DNA of 64,000 nt from Calothrix sp. C42_A2020_038 (GCA_015272395.1 JACYLQ010000006.1:90197-154196), one strand, 5' to 3'; counted from the stretch's first letter, positions 43,445 through 52,956 are shown. Program-made: numbers and translations. Notes: generated by a model from the sequence alone, not told the origin.

Positions 43445-44803
43445 CTAGACTAAGGGTAGTAAAATTTCAAATTCGGTGCCAATTCCTGATACAGATTGCA
43501 TTTTAAATTTACCACCATGTCTTGCAGTGATGATACGGTAACTAGCAGCAAGGCTTGTTTCTTTATCCGCGCGCTTTTCTACGGAGAATGATTCAATAAT
43601 CTGCTGTTGAGTTTCTTCGGACATTCCAGAACCATTGTCAACAATACGAATTGAAACCCAACGTGAATCCACAGTATTGGTTGTATTTGGCGGCAGCGAG
43701 ATGACTTCAGTTGTAATTTCGATACGAGGTTTTTCTTTGTTGCTTGTAGTGGTTAGACTGTATTGCAGTCTAATTGCTTCATCAAGCAAGTTATCGATTG
43801 AACGACTCAAAATATTCATAAATACTTGATTTAGTTGCCCGAGGAAACAATATACAGGGGGTAACTGCCCATAATACCTAACTATTTCGATTTCACCTTT
43901 GACTCGGCTATTGATAAGTAAGAGAACGTTTTCAATACAGGTATGTAAATCTGCTGGTTTGGGGTAAACAGTGTCGATATGGCAGAAGTTTTGCAAACTG
44001 GTGACAAGTTTCTTGAGTCGCTCTGCCCCATTCTGGATACTTATAAGTGATTTGTTTAAATCCTGTTCTAAAAAATCAAACTCAATATCCTGCATCAAAT
44101 ACAGAATATGTTCCGAAGGGTTGGGAAATTCCCGATTGTAAGCAGCAATTAATTTTAATAAGTCTTGGCTGTAGTTAAAGACATGAGTTAAATTGCCCCA
44201 AATGAAATTTACTGGGTCAAGGATTTCATGTGCAACTCCATCGACCAATCGCCCTAAGCTGGCCATTTTATCATTTTGAATAATTTGTGCTTGGCTACGC
44301 TCGTACCTTACTTGTGTTTCAATACCACGAATTTGCCATGATGCAATATTTAACTCCGAGATATCAAGTAACTTGTAACTACCCGATGCCGATTTTACAA
44401 CTATAGGCTCGCTTAGTAGTTCGGGAGAACGTCGCAATGCTAACTGCATTGCCGCCAAAATTGAAGTATTTTCAGGTAGCAGTAGTATCCCTGTTCGAGC
44501 ATAACTGTAGAGAATACTAAGAGGTTGCTCAAAAAATAACTCTTTCCCAAACGGACGAATCAGAAATTCTAATAGCTGGCGCCGAGAAAGCATTCCTGTG
44601 TAGTTGTGATTGTCGAGCAGTATCACCCCAGGTACAAGTGGATATTTTTCAAATACTTGGGCAACTGAGGCGCTTGTGCAGGTAATTTGCACCTCGAATG
44701 CGTATAATGACAATTCCTGAAGTGTAGATTCAAGACAGAGATCAGTTCTACTACCTTCAATGAGAATTGGTGCTGGTATTTCGGAAACAAATTCTTGTGG
44801 CAC
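43445..44803 (-). CDS. Sensor histidine kinase with degenerate ATP-binding G2 box
   Basis: The 452-residue protein has an N-terminal CBS-pair-like region (about 30-155) and a kinase core with H-box ASLGRLVDGVAHEILDP (His192). The N-box is weakly kept (FMNILSRSIDNLLDEA), and the G1 box VDNGSGMSEE is good. The F- and G2-box region reads SFSVEKRADKETSLAASY, in which GxGLGL is lost, so ATP binding and catalysis are doubtful. The same overall plan as the kinase at 16855 suggests shared ancestry. It may act as a phosphorylated or unphosphorylated sensor partner. No response regulator is next to it. Confidence 0.82.
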   Translation of the reverse strand: MPQEFVSEIPAPILIEGSRTDLCLESTLQELSLYAFEVQITCTSASVAQVFEKYPLVPGVILLDNHNYTGMLSRRQLLEFLIRPFGKELFFEQPLSILYSYARTGILLLPENTSILAAMQLALRRSPELLSEPIVVKSASGSYKLLDISELNIASWQIRGIETQVRYERSQAQIIQNDKMASLGRLVDGVAHEILDPVNFIWGNLTHVFNYSQDLLKLIAAYNREFPNPSEHILYLMQDIEFDFLEQDLNKSLISIQNGAERLKKLVTSLQNFCHIDTVYPKPADLHTCIENVLLLINSRVKGEIEIVRYYGQLPPVYCFLGQLNQVFMNILSRSIDNLLDEAIRLQYSLTTTSNKEKPRIEITTEVISLPPNTTNTVDSRWVSIRIVDNGSGMSEETQQQIIESFSVEKRADKETSLAASYRIITARHGGKFKMQSVSGIGTEFEILLPLV

Positions 44804-45415
44804 TGGGAACCCTGATTGTTCACTTACAGTTACTGTATAAAAATTGCTAACCTATAAGTTAGCTCTTCCAGCCTATTTCAGTTTTCTGTAAATTGGTATG
44901 TGGAAAATAGGGAATAGATGTATCTGACTTCCATTTCCCAATGCTCAATACCCCTTCTGCTTTACCTCTGAAAGCGGAACAGAGACCTTAAATCCCTATA
45001 TCCTCAACTGGTGCTGTGTAATTCTGAATATTTTCGCAAATGTCTGATTCAAACTTAAAAAATTTGTAAACTATCAATGAAATTGCGTAAATTTAACTTT
45101 TTAATTAGCGAATTTACTGTAAGTATAAATATGGTTGACTAAAAGAGCGGAGGAAAGCTATACGACTGGGAACTACTAAGCCGATCAGATATTCATTCAT
45201 CAAATAAATTCTATAAGTGGCTACTTGGTTACAAATTTCAGCTAGTTGAGATTAATCCTATGTAAATCATGTTAAATGTAGCAAAAACTACTTTAGCTTC
45301 AAAATAGACCTAAGTTTAAGTTATATTTGATTACCTCTACTTGTTTTTGATCCCCATTCCGATAGAATGGCTTGGCATAACCGTCAATCTTACTCCTCGC
45401 TTTCATGAGCGCACC
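44804..45415. other. Gene-free stretch
   Basis: The 612 bases between the kinase gene start and the permease gene contain the two divergent promoters. I see only AT-rich sequence, a short GAGCGGAGGAAAGC run near 45148 and no convincing gene or repeat. Confidence 0.5.
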
Positions 45416-46474
45416 ATGAATCAACTGAATAACGGCTTCACAATATTTCTGAGTTTACTAGTCGAGGCAATACCATTTTTGCTGATTGGGGTTTTATTCT
45501 CCAGTTTGCTGCTGTTCATGGTTGATGAGCGCAAACTTGTTGAAAGAATGCCAAGAAACGCTTTATTAGGTGCATTTGTCGGCAGCTTGGTAGGCTTTTT
45601 GTTTCCTGTGTGTGAATGTGGCAACGTTCCAGTCGCTCGTCGTTTCCTAATGCAGGGGGTGCCTACATCTGTTGCAATTGGTTTTTTACTAGCGGCGCCA
45701 ACAATTAACCCAATCGTAATTTGGTCAACCTGGGTAGCGTTTCGCGACCAGCCAGAAATTGTGGTACTACGTGTAGTATTTTCCCTAATTATTGCTACAA
45801 TTGTCGGCTGGGTATTTAGCTTTCAAAAAGATTTGACCCCAATAGTTCAACCAGCGATATCACGTTATCTCAAATTCAACCCACCAGCAAAACCTGAATC
45901 AAAACGTCGTAGTGGTTTACGGCAAAATACTAAACTACAAACAAATAATTCAACTTTGTTACAATCGGGTACCTATATTTTAGGTGGCTCATCTTCAGGT
46001 CAAATAACTCGTATCGACCCCACTGCAACACAACCACCAACAGTAGCAGCATCAACAAAGTCTATATCAGATAAGCTAAGGCTAGTGCTGGATAACATTA
46101 TCCAAGAGCTACGCGAGTTAGGAGCAGTTATGGTCATAGGCAGTGCAATTGCTGCGGCGATTCAAGTACTCGCACCACGCGATTTAATATTAAGTTTAGG
46201 TGCGGGAACTGTAAGCTCAGTCGTCGCAATGTTGGTACTAGCAGTAGTAGTTTCGATTTGTTCTACGGTAGACTCATTTTTTGCTTTATCATTTGCTTCT
46301 GCTTTTACAAGTGGTTCATTACTAGCATTTCTTGTCTTCGGACCAATGGTGGATATTAAAGGTATCGGTCTAATGCTATCTATTTTCAAACCACGAGCTT
46401 TGTTTTATTTATTTGCACTTGCAGGGTTACTGACATTTTTGATGGCGTTATATTTGAACTTGCATGTCTTTTAA
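45416..46474 (+). CDS. Permease of the DUF318 family
   Basis: ATG at 45416 gives 352 residues; a TTG 25 codons upstream is less likely. The protein has about eight membrane helices and the family motif FPVCECGNVPVARR, with a CECGN site that probably binds metal, plus a second similar helix cluster (STVDSFFALSFA). DUF318 permeases are predicted to carry inorganic ions or metal-bound species. The stop is only three bases from the next start, so it forms an operon with a TIGR03943 gene. This pair is conserved in bacteria (the YcgR/YcgQ type of Bacillus). The substrate is not known. Confidence 0.85.
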   Translation: MNQLNNGFTIFLSLLVEAIPFLLIGVLFSSLLLFMVDERKLVERMPRNALLGAFVGSLVGFLFPVCECGNVPVARRFLMQGVPTSVAIGFLLAAPTINPIVIWSTWVAFRDQPEIVVLRVVFSLIIATIVGWVFSFQKDLTPIVQPAISRYLKFNPPAKPESKRRSGLRQNTKLQTNNSTLLQSGTYILGGSSSGQITRIDPTATQPPTVAASTKSISDKLRLVLDNIIQELRELGAVMVIGSAIAAAIQVLAPRDLILSLGAGTVSSVVAMLVLAVVVSICSTVDSFFALSFASAFTSGSLLAFLVFGPMVDIKGIGLMLSIFKPRALFYLFALAGLLTFLMALYLNLHVF

Positions 46475-46477
46475 AAA

Positions 46478-47251
46478 ATGACTAGTACAAAAAACACTAA
46501 ACGTAGAAACCCTCAGAAACTCCTAGCTTGGCTTGATGTTCTGGCAATTACTGCTTGGGGTGTTCTGATGTTAAAATATTGGCTCAATGGCAAGCTAAAT
46601 ATACTAATACACCCCGATTATTTTTGGTTAATAATTGTTGCAAGTATCGGGCTGTTGATTATTGCTTTTTTTAAAGGCAAAGAATTATTGCAGAAACGGC
46701 GTTACAGTGACGTTGTAACTGCTGACCATATGACAATTTTTCCACCTGGATGGAGTAGTTCGATATTACTATTAACAGCACTCCTCGGTTTTTTTATTTC
46801 ACCTCAAGTTTTTGCCAGTCAAACGGCAATGAATAGAAGCGTTACTGAGTTACTTGGACCAACACGTTCTCAACCGCAAGCTTTTCGCGCTTCGGTTCGT
46901 CCCGAAGATAGAACCTTAGTAGAATGGGTGCGAACACTTAATGTTTACCCAGAACCTGATGCTTACACAGGTCAAAAAGCTAAAGTTCAGGGTTTCGCTA
47001 TGTATCCACAGGATATTGGCAAAGAATTTATGATGCTGTCGAGGTTCGTAATTACTTGTTGTGCTGCTGACGCTTATCCAATTGGATTACCTGTAAAACT
47101 TTCCGAAAGTCGCGACAAATACCCAGCCGATAAATGGTTTGAAGTTGAAGGCACAATGATTACAGAAACCATTGCCGGAAAACGCCATCTTGCCATCAAT
47201 GCAACATCCATCAAAGAAATAGAACAACCGAAAAATCCTTATAGCTCGTAA
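46478..47251 (+). CDS. TIGR03943 family (DUF1980) membrane protein
   Basis: The 257-residue protein has two to three N-terminal helices (WLDVLAITAWGVLMLKYWL, YFWLIIVASIGLLIIAFF, SSILLLTALLGFFIS) and a soluble C-terminal domain with VQGFAMYPQDIGKEFMMLSR and VITCCAADAYPIGLPV. The CC-AxD motif is conserved in TIGR03943 and may hold metal. Partner of the permease above (three bases apart); the two are likely one transport or metal-homeostasis complex. The start codon is an ATG directly after the permease stop. Confidence 0.87.
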   Translation: MTSTKNTKRRNPQKLLAWLDVLAITAWGVLMLKYWLNGKLNILIHPDYFWLIIVASIGLLIIAFFKGKELLQKRRYSDVVTADHMTIFPPGWSSSILLLTALLGFFISPQVFASQTAMNRSVTELLGPTRSQPQAFRASVRPEDRTLVEWVRTLNVYPEPDAYTGQKAKVQGFAMYPQDIGKEFMMLSRFVITCCAADAYPIGLPVKLSESRDKYPADKWFEVEGTMITETIAGKRHLAINATSIKEIEQPKNPYSS

Positions 47252-47326
47252 TATATTTGGGATTTTAAATTTTTCAAAATCCCAAATCCAAAATCCCAAA
47301 TCTAAAATCTAAAATTTTGTTGACTA

Positions 47327-48823
47327 ATGGCGAAAAAGTCTTTGTTACTACCTCTTGACCGTGTTTCGATTGCGCTGATAGTAATCATAAGCGTATTAAT
47401 TGGCATACTTATTTCCCAAGGTGATGTTGTTAAAGCCAGTGTCAGAAATTTCAGTTGGGAAAACCAACAAATTGGTGTAGATGACACTTCTTTTAGCATG
47501 ATATTTAGCCGACCAATGGATAATAAAAGTGTCGAAAGTAACTTAAAAATCGAGCCGCCACTTGCAGGTAAATACAGTTGGGCAGGGCGCCGGATGGTTT
47601 ACACATTATTAACTCCAGCGCCATATGGGACAAATTACAAAATTCAATTACAGGGGGCGATGGATAAATTTGCTAAAAAAGAAGGGAAAAACCGCACTTT
47701 ACAAGCTTTTTCCGGAAGTTTTAGCACGCGCGACCGGGCTGTCCTCTACATCGGTGCTTCAGGAGAAGAACAGGGAAGACTTGTACTTTACAACTTTACT
47801 CGAACCCAAAAAACTGTCCTCACGCCTCAAGATTTAGTAGTTATGGACTTTAAACCTTATCCAGAAGGTGATAAAGTCCTGTTTTCTGCACGCGCCAAAA
47901 CAAACCAAGATTTACTTTCTGGTAAATTATACACAGTAACTACTGGTATCCCAGGCCCTTCAGGAGAAACTCAACCAGCTAGCCGAGTTGATTTAGTTCT
48001 GGATAATAACGGGTTTCAAAACCTCAAGTTCGATTTATCACCCGATGGCAAGACTATTGTCATTCAACGTGGTAAAAAAGATAGCCCAGGAGACTTTGGC
48101 TTATGGTTTATGCCCGCGCGCAAAAGCTCTTCAGAGGAAGCTCCACTTACTCGTCTAGAAAGTCAACCAAGTGGAGACTTTTTGATTACCCCCGATAGTA
48201 AAGGTGTGGCTGTTGCTCAGGGTCAAGGGGCAGCAATTTTACCGATACAAAAGGATGGCAGCAAACCGCTTGACTTTTTACCCCAATTTGGTCTGGTGCA
48301 AGCATTTTCCAAAGATGGAACTAAAGCTGCAATGGTCAAATTCAACAGCGACTTTAATAACCCAACTCGCTCGCTATTTTTAGTTACCAACCAAGGTGTC
48401 AATAAAGAACTGATCAAAACTCCAGGTTCAATACTGAGTTGTCAATTTGACACCGCCTCTCCTAATCTCTACTGCTTAATAACCCAACTATTACCTGGTG
48501 AGCAGTTCTTAGAACAGCCCTACCTGATTGCAATTAACTTAAAAACATGGCAACAAAAACCATTGCTAGTGCTTCCCGCTGGACAACGCAATATACAAAT
48601 TAGTCTGGCGCCCGATGGTTTGGGCTTACTGTTTGACCAGGTAGTAAACCCTGACCCAGGCGCCCCGACTACTGGCAGCACCTTGAAGACATTATCAGGC
48701 GAACCCATTTCAAGTAGTAGCCTTTGGCTAATGCCCTTATTACCCGTCGCTGATTCCACTACTGTTGAGATTAAACCCGAACAGCTACCAATATCTGGGT
48801 TTTATCCACGTTGGCTACCTTGA
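47327..48823 (+). CDS. Membrane-anchored Ig-like / beta-propeller protein
   Basis: The 498 residues start with a hydrophobic anchor (VSIALIVIISVLIGILISQG). A SbsA-type Ig-like segment (FSMIFSRPMDNKSVESNLKI, about 60-135) and WD40/TolB-like propeller blades follow, with repeated signature runs such as DLVVMDFKPYPEGDKVLFS, KFDLSPDGKTIVIQRG and DFLITPDSKGVAVAQG. It is presumably in the periplasm and scans or binds an envelope component. It lies 75 bases after the TIGR03943 gene and may be cotranscribed. No enzymatic residue is recognised. The gene is followed by a GGAGTTA...TAACTCC inverted repeat. Confidence 0.72.
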   Translation: MAKKSLLLPLDRVSIALIVIISVLIGILISQGDVVKASVRNFSWENQQIGVDDTSFSMIFSRPMDNKSVESNLKIEPPLAGKYSWAGRRMVYTLLTPAPYGTNYKIQLQGAMDKFAKKEGKNRTLQAFSGSFSTRDRAVLYIGASGEEQGRLVLYNFTRTQKTVLTPQDLVVMDFKPYPEGDKVLFSARAKTNQDLLSGKLYTVTTGIPGPSGETQPASRVDLVLDNNGFQNLKFDLSPDGKTIVIQRGKKDSPGDFGLWFMPARKSSSEEAPLTRLESQPSGDFLITPDSKGVAVAQGQGAAILPIQKDGSKPLDFLPQFGLVQAFSKDGTKAAMVKFNSDFNNPTRSLFLVTNQGVNKELIKTPGSILSCQFDTASPNLYCLITQLLPGEQFLEQPYLIAINLKTWQQKPLLVLPAGQRNIQISLAPDGLGLLFDQVVNPDPGAPTTGSTLKTLSGEPISSSSLWLMPLLPVADSTTVEIKPEQLPISGFYPRWLP

Positions 48824-49231
48824 TCAAGTTAGGAGTTAAGAGTAGAGATGCTTCGGCGCCTAAGCTATGCCCGCAGGGATATTTAATTGCGTCTGTGTTC
48901 CTAACTCCTTGCTTTTAAGCCCTTGATTTATACCAGCAAAAATGACAACATCTTATTTGAGTGGTACTGTGAGTATAAATAGTATTAAAAAGTGCTAAAA
49001 AATACTATTAACAGGTGGATAAGCCCTAGGTTACTCTATTCGTATTCTAGGTAAAATTTTATAAAATAAAACAGTACTATGGTAATTTTTACCTCCAAAA
49101 TTTGTAAGGGTAGACTTAACGCCAAAACAGGCTTGTGGCTAAATAGCTGAGGACAATTTTGGAAAAACCTTTGCAGCAAGAAGTCGTGTACAACTATTAG
49201 CTTTTGAATTTAACCTCGTGGGTGAAGAGTT
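48824..49231. other. Gap with an imperfect inverted repeat
   Basis: AGTTAGGAGTTAAG near 48829 and TCCTAACTCCTTGC near 48898 are inverted copies that may end the propeller gene transcript. The right part, AT-rich with a short AAGGGTAGACTT run, should hold the promoter of the coiled-coil gene. Confidence 0.5.
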
Positions 49232-50842
49232 ATGAATGAAGCTGACACCCCAGATAATGGGGCTTCCAAACAACCATCATTATCTGAGACAACCGCACAA
49301 TCAGAGCCTGTTGATTGTCCTTTTTACTCGGTTTTACCAAACCAAAATCCGTCTAGTCAAAATCCGTCTAACCAAAATTTAAATTTTGCTCAAAATTCAG
49401 TAGCGACTAGTTCAATATTTTCATCAGCTAATGATTTAATCAATCAACAGGACAATCTTAACGAGACATATACTGATTCACAATACCAAGTTCTGACCTT
49501 AAATCAAGAACAGTGGCAAAGTGAAACTATTACAAGCGTTAATGAGATGTCACAGGATAATGACATCCCAACCCAATCTTCGGACTGGGTGGCAGAACCG
49601 GATAGTGCCAAGTTGGCAGCTATTGATGCAGAATTTCAGCAAATGTTAGCGTTGAACCAGGAACTACGAACTGCTAACGATGAGTTGTACAATCGTGTTG
49701 AAGAACTAACATCTCGATTGGCGGAGTCAGAAAAAGCTTTACAATTCCAGCAAAAACGTTATAGCGTTACTGAAACAATGCTAAAAGAGCAAACAAAAGA
49801 ACTTTGTGCTGCTCAAGAGCAGGTTAAGTCACTATATCAACAATTAGATAACTCCTTGCAAAACGTTCAGCGTCAAGAAACTTTAATTGAAACATATAAG
49901 GCTCAGTTAGAGTTTAATCAACAGCGTCTTGCTCAGTTAGAGCGAGAATGCGCTTTGCTACAAACAAACTATAATTCTCAGTCACAGCATTTAATTCAGT
50001 CAGAAACGACTTGTCGCGAACTCAAAACAAGATTGATGCGACAACAACGTCAAACTCTACAATTTAAAGCAGCGCTAGAAAAATGTCTTGAAACTTCTTT
50101 ACCAGGTTCCGATAATGATATTCCAAACTGCCAAGCTACAAATAGCGACTCAGTTTCTCTCAAAAAATATAAGTCTTTGTTTGTAAATGCTCAACCAATT
50201 AAACCTTGGTCAGCAGACTCCAATGCTCCGGATTTTCCGGAAATTGGTAAGCTGAAAAAACCTCAAGACATTTCTACAGATGCTAATACTATATTAGATT
50301 CGACACCAACGGAACTACCAGAATCACCAGTATCAGAAAGCTCGGCAAAAAGTACTAACAGTAGTTTTGATGAGCAAATCGATAGTGCCATTCAAATGTA
50401 TTTTGTTGCCCAGTCGGCGCCTAACGAAGCACCAATTGAAGTTGATTTTAACCCGTTAAGAACAGATACGGAAGAAGATATTTGGGATACAGTCGCAAAT
50501 GAAATTGATATTTGTGATCACAATAATAGGCTTGATCAAGAAAATGATATAAGCAATACAAGTGATACAAATAATCAGACTTCAATCATCCCAGAAATCG
50601 TGATCGAATCTTCCTCTCAAAATACAACCAATATAAATACTCAAGAAGAAACTGAAGATTACTGGGCAGAAGTATCACAGCTTACACATCTAGATCTACC
50701 TGCAACCGAATCTCCTTTACATCCCGCTCATAATACGAATGACGCAAATTCACCTTCACCTGTAGTCTACCCCAAGCGTCCACCCAAAGGACGAAAATCT
50801 CTCGCATCTGTAGAACTACCCAAATTTCCTCCGGAAACTTGA
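49232..50842 (+). CDS. Coiled-coil hypothetical protein upstream of the Fe-S nuclease gene
   Basis: The 536-residue protein is hydrophilic. Its N-terminus is Asn/Gln/Ser-rich with a short internal repeat (PNQNPSSQNPSNQN), the middle (about 130-300) is a long coiled-coil with heptads such as LNQELRTANDELYNRVEELT, and the C-terminal third is acidic and disordered, ending in a basic Pro/Lys tail (PKRPPKGRKS). No catalytic motif is seen. It lies 13 bases before a RecB-like nuclease gene, so it is probably cotranscribed and may act as a scaffold. Its function is unknown. Confidence 0.6.
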   Translation: MNEADTPDNGASKQPSLSETTAQSEPVDCPFYSVLPNQNPSSQNPSNQNLNFAQNSVATSSIFSSANDLINQQDNLNETYTDSQYQVLTLNQEQWQSETITSVNEMSQDNDIPTQSSDWVAEPDSAKLAAIDAEFQQMLALNQELRTANDELYNRVEELTSRLAESEKALQFQQKRYSVTETMLKEQTKELCAAQEQVKSLYQQLDNSLQNVQRQETLIETYKAQLEFNQQRLAQLERECALLQTNYNSQSQHLIQSETTCRELKTRLMRQQRQTLQFKAALEKCLETSLPGSDNDIPNCQATNSDSVSLKKYKSLFVNAQPIKPWSADSNAPDFPEIGKLKKPQDISTDANTILDSTPTELPESPVSESSAKSTNSSFDEQIDSAIQMYFVAQSAPNEAPIEVDFNPLRTDTEEDIWDTVANEIDICDHNNRLDQENDISNTSDTNNQTSIIPEIVIESSSQNTTNINTQEETEDYWAEVSQLTHLDLPATESPLHPAHNTNDANSPSPVVYPKRPPKGRKSLASVELPKFPPET

Positions 50843-50855
50843 TAAGTATTCAATT

Positions 50856-51674
50856 ATGTTTGACGAAACTCACCTGATGAGACTCTCGCAGGGGCAGATC
50901 AACACACTGGAAAAGTGCCCACGTCAGTTTCAGCATACCTATATAGAACAATTGTATTCTCCCACAGACCCAGAACGTGATCAAAGGTTAATGTTGGGGA
51001 GTCGCTTTCATTTACTTATGCAGCAGCGCGCGATGGGTTTATCTATCGATAGCTTTTTGGAAGCTGATGCTCAATTGCGAAGTTGGGTAGATGGAATCAA
51101 CTCGATGGCGCCGTCGATATTAAAAGCAAGTAACAATGAGACTCGCGAAAGTGAACACTACCGCACTTTACAGTTCCAAAACTATTTACTCACAGTTGTT
51201 TATGATTTGTTAATTGCTGATAGTGTGCAAGCACAAATAATTGACTGGAAAACTTATCCAAAACCACAAAACCCACGCTACTTAGAACAAAACTGGCAAA
51301 CACGCCTTTATTTATTTGTTCTAGCACAAACAAGTCAATATATACCAGAAAATATTTCTATGACTTACTGGTTTGTTCAACCAGAAGATAAACCACAAAA
51401 CATAAAATTTAATTATACGACAGTTCAGCACGAACAAACTAAAAATAAATTAAATGAGTTATTGACTCAGCTAACACAATACATATCTGAATATTATCAA
51501 GGAAAAAACTTCCCACAAGTACGCGAAGGCAGCAAGATATGCGAGAAGTGCCAATTTGCAACACGTTGCCATCGCAACTACGCTGTTTTCAATAATAATT
51601 CTGAAAGTTCTCCTTCCCTTGCAGTGGAAAGTTCTCTACTTAATTTGGTTACGATTGAAGAAGTCACGCTTTGA
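50856..51674 (+). CDS. PD-(D/E)XK nuclease with four cysteines (RecB/Cas4-like, probable Fe-S)
   Basis: The 272-residue protein has the RecB-family nuclease features: an N-terminal QINTLEKCPRQFQHTYIEQL, a GSRFHLLMQ segment, QIIDWKTYPKP with the D-x-K metal-binding pair, and a QTRLYLFVLAQ region. Cysteine 21 and the C-terminal cluster CEKCQFATRC (229, 232, 238) have the spacing of the 4Fe-4S-bound exonucleases AddB and Cas4. It is thus a likely DNA end-processing nuclease. The neighbours, a coiled-coil protein gene 13 bases upstream and a GNAT gene 40 bases downstream, do not define its pathway. Confidence 0.82.
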   Translation: MFDETHLMRLSQGQINTLEKCPRQFQHTYIEQLYSPTDPERDQRLMLGSRFHLLMQQRAMGLSIDSFLEADAQLRSWVDGINSMAPSILKASNNETRESEHYRTLQFQNYLLTVVYDLLIADSVQAQIIDWKTYPKPQNPRYLEQNWQTRLYLFVLAQTSQYIPENISMTYWFVQPEDKPQNIKFNYTTVQHEQTKNKLNELLTQLTQYISEYYQGKNFPQVREGSKICEKCQFATRCHRNYAVFNNNSESSPSLAVESSLLNLVTIEEVTL

Positions 51675-51714
51675 AAGTAATAAGGAAGCTCGTGCTGAGG
51701 TACGAGTAATTTTT

Positions 51715-52365
51715 ATGCAATTTGATAGTAATGAAATAGTTTTTGTTCGCGAGTTAGGAATTGATGATATTGCTCCTATTTATCATTTGGGAGAAGAATT
51801 ATTTACTAGCGATTTATACCCGTATTTATACCGCACTTGGGACGAATGGGAAGTGATTGGACTTTACAATACTGACCCAGAGTATTGTTTGGTTGCTGAA
51901 ATTGATGGTGAGCTAGCTGGTTTTATTTTGGGAACTATTATTACTAAATCGACATGGACTTATGGTTACATTTTATGGTTAGGAGTTAGTCCTAACTTTC
52001 AACGTCGTGGTGTCGCTGATAAATTAGTTGATAAAGTAATCGCGCGGATGATTGAAGATGGCGCCCGTTTCATGCTTGTGGATACAGACCCTGCTAATGT
52101 TCCTGCACTGAAGTTTTTTAACCGCAAAGGTTTTGGAAACACGCGCGAGCATATTTTCCTGTCGATGAATCTAAGTAAACACGAGCATTATGGCAGGTTA
52201 ATCGAATATGAACATCAAAAAGCAGAGCGTGCTGGTTATCGGAAGGTGGCAAGGGAGCGGAGTAGACGCAACCCAACATTACGCGCTGGGAAACCAGATG
52301 CAGGTGCCAGTGACGTGGTTCTAAACCCACTCAAGAGCGAAATTCAGTCACCTGATCAAGGGTAA
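51715..52365 (+). CDS. GNAT family N-acetyltransferase
   Basis: The 216-residue protein begins at an ATG after the end of the nuclease gene; an in-frame ATG at 51556 would overlap it. Motif A is LWLGVSPNFQRRGVADKL, with Q-R-R-G-V as the CoA pyrophosphate loop, and FVRELGIDDIAPIYHLGEEL is the RimI-like N-terminus. About 45 C-terminal residues are an Arg-rich tail. It may acetylate a protein N-terminus or a small molecule; the substrate is unknown. It is 40 bases from the nuclease gene, likely the same transcript. Confidence 0.8.
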   Translation: MQFDSNEIVFVRELGIDDIAPIYHLGEELFTSDLYPYLYRTWDEWEVIGLYNTDPEYCLVAEIDGELAGFILGTIITKSTWTYGYILWLGVSPNFQRRGVADKLVDKVIARMIEDGARFMLVDTDPANVPALKFFNRKGFGNTREHIFLSMNLSKHEHYGRLIEYEHQKAERAGYRKVARERSRRNPTLRAGKPDAGASDVVLNPLKSEIQSPDQG

Positions 52366-52437
52366 AAAAGCCTTCACCTGCTGTAAAAAAAAGTTATGCT
52401 AATTTTTATGAAGATTTAAGATTTGGGGAACACGGCA

Positions 52438-52902
52438 ATGGAATTATCTCCATCGGTTAAGTACGCGTTAAATTTTGTCCACCCTGTTTTAATGTGGGGG
52501 TTATTATTAGCATCGATTTATGCAGCTTATCTGGGTTTACAAGTTCAACGCACTCGAAACGCCCAAGGAGAAGAAAAGAAAGAGTTAATCAAAGGACGCT
52601 ATAATGTGCGGCATTTTCAGGTTGGTTCGTTGCTATTGGGCTTGATGGTAGCAGGCTCTGTAGCTGCAATGGGTGTTACTTATATTAACAACGGTAAGTT
52701 ATTTCTTGGCCCGCACTTACTAATTGGACTTGGGATGACAGTTCTAATTGCTTTTTCTGCATCGCTTTCTCCTTTTATGCAAAAAGGCGCCAATTGGGCA
52801 CGCATGACGCATATTTTAATCAATTTCACTATATTAGGCTTGTTTACTTACCAGGCTATTAGTGGTGTGCAGATTGTACAAAGAATTATAAGTAAAGCTT
52901 AA
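52438..52902 (+). CDS. DUF4079 membrane protein
   Basis: ATG at 52438 gives 154 residues; a TTG five codons earlier is a weaker choice. Four membrane helices (NFVHPVLMWGLLLASIYAAY, GSLLLGLMVAGSVAAMG, GPHLLIGLGMTVLIAFSASL, HILINFTILGLFTYQ) and the conserved RHFQVG and GPHLLIG motifs identify the cyanobacterial/plastid DUF4079 family. Some related b-type cytochrome-like proteins keep His pairs; here His20, His60 and His98-type positions lie in helices and may hold heme. Its function is not established. A hairpin follows at 52915. Confidence 0.85.
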   Translation: MELSPSVKYALNFVHPVLMWGLLLASIYAAYLGLQVQRTRNAQGEEKKELIKGRYNVRHFQVGSLLLGLMVAGSVAAMGVTYINNGKLFLGPHLLIGLGMTVLIAFSASLSPFMQKGANWARMTHILINFTILGLFTYQAISGVQIVQRIISKA

Positions 52903-52914
52903 TTGGGGAGTTTA

Positions 52915-52947
52915 AGATTCCCGACTTATTAAATAAGTTGGGAATCT
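52915..52947. terminator. AGATTCCCGACTTATT hairpin between convergent genes
   Basis: AGATTCCCGACTTATT (52915-52930) pairs with AATAAGTTGGGAATCT (52932-52947) over up to 16 positions with one wobble pair. It separates the stops of the DUF4079 and DUF1997 genes and may terminate both. Confidence 0.6.
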
Positions 52948-52956
52948 GACTAAAAA

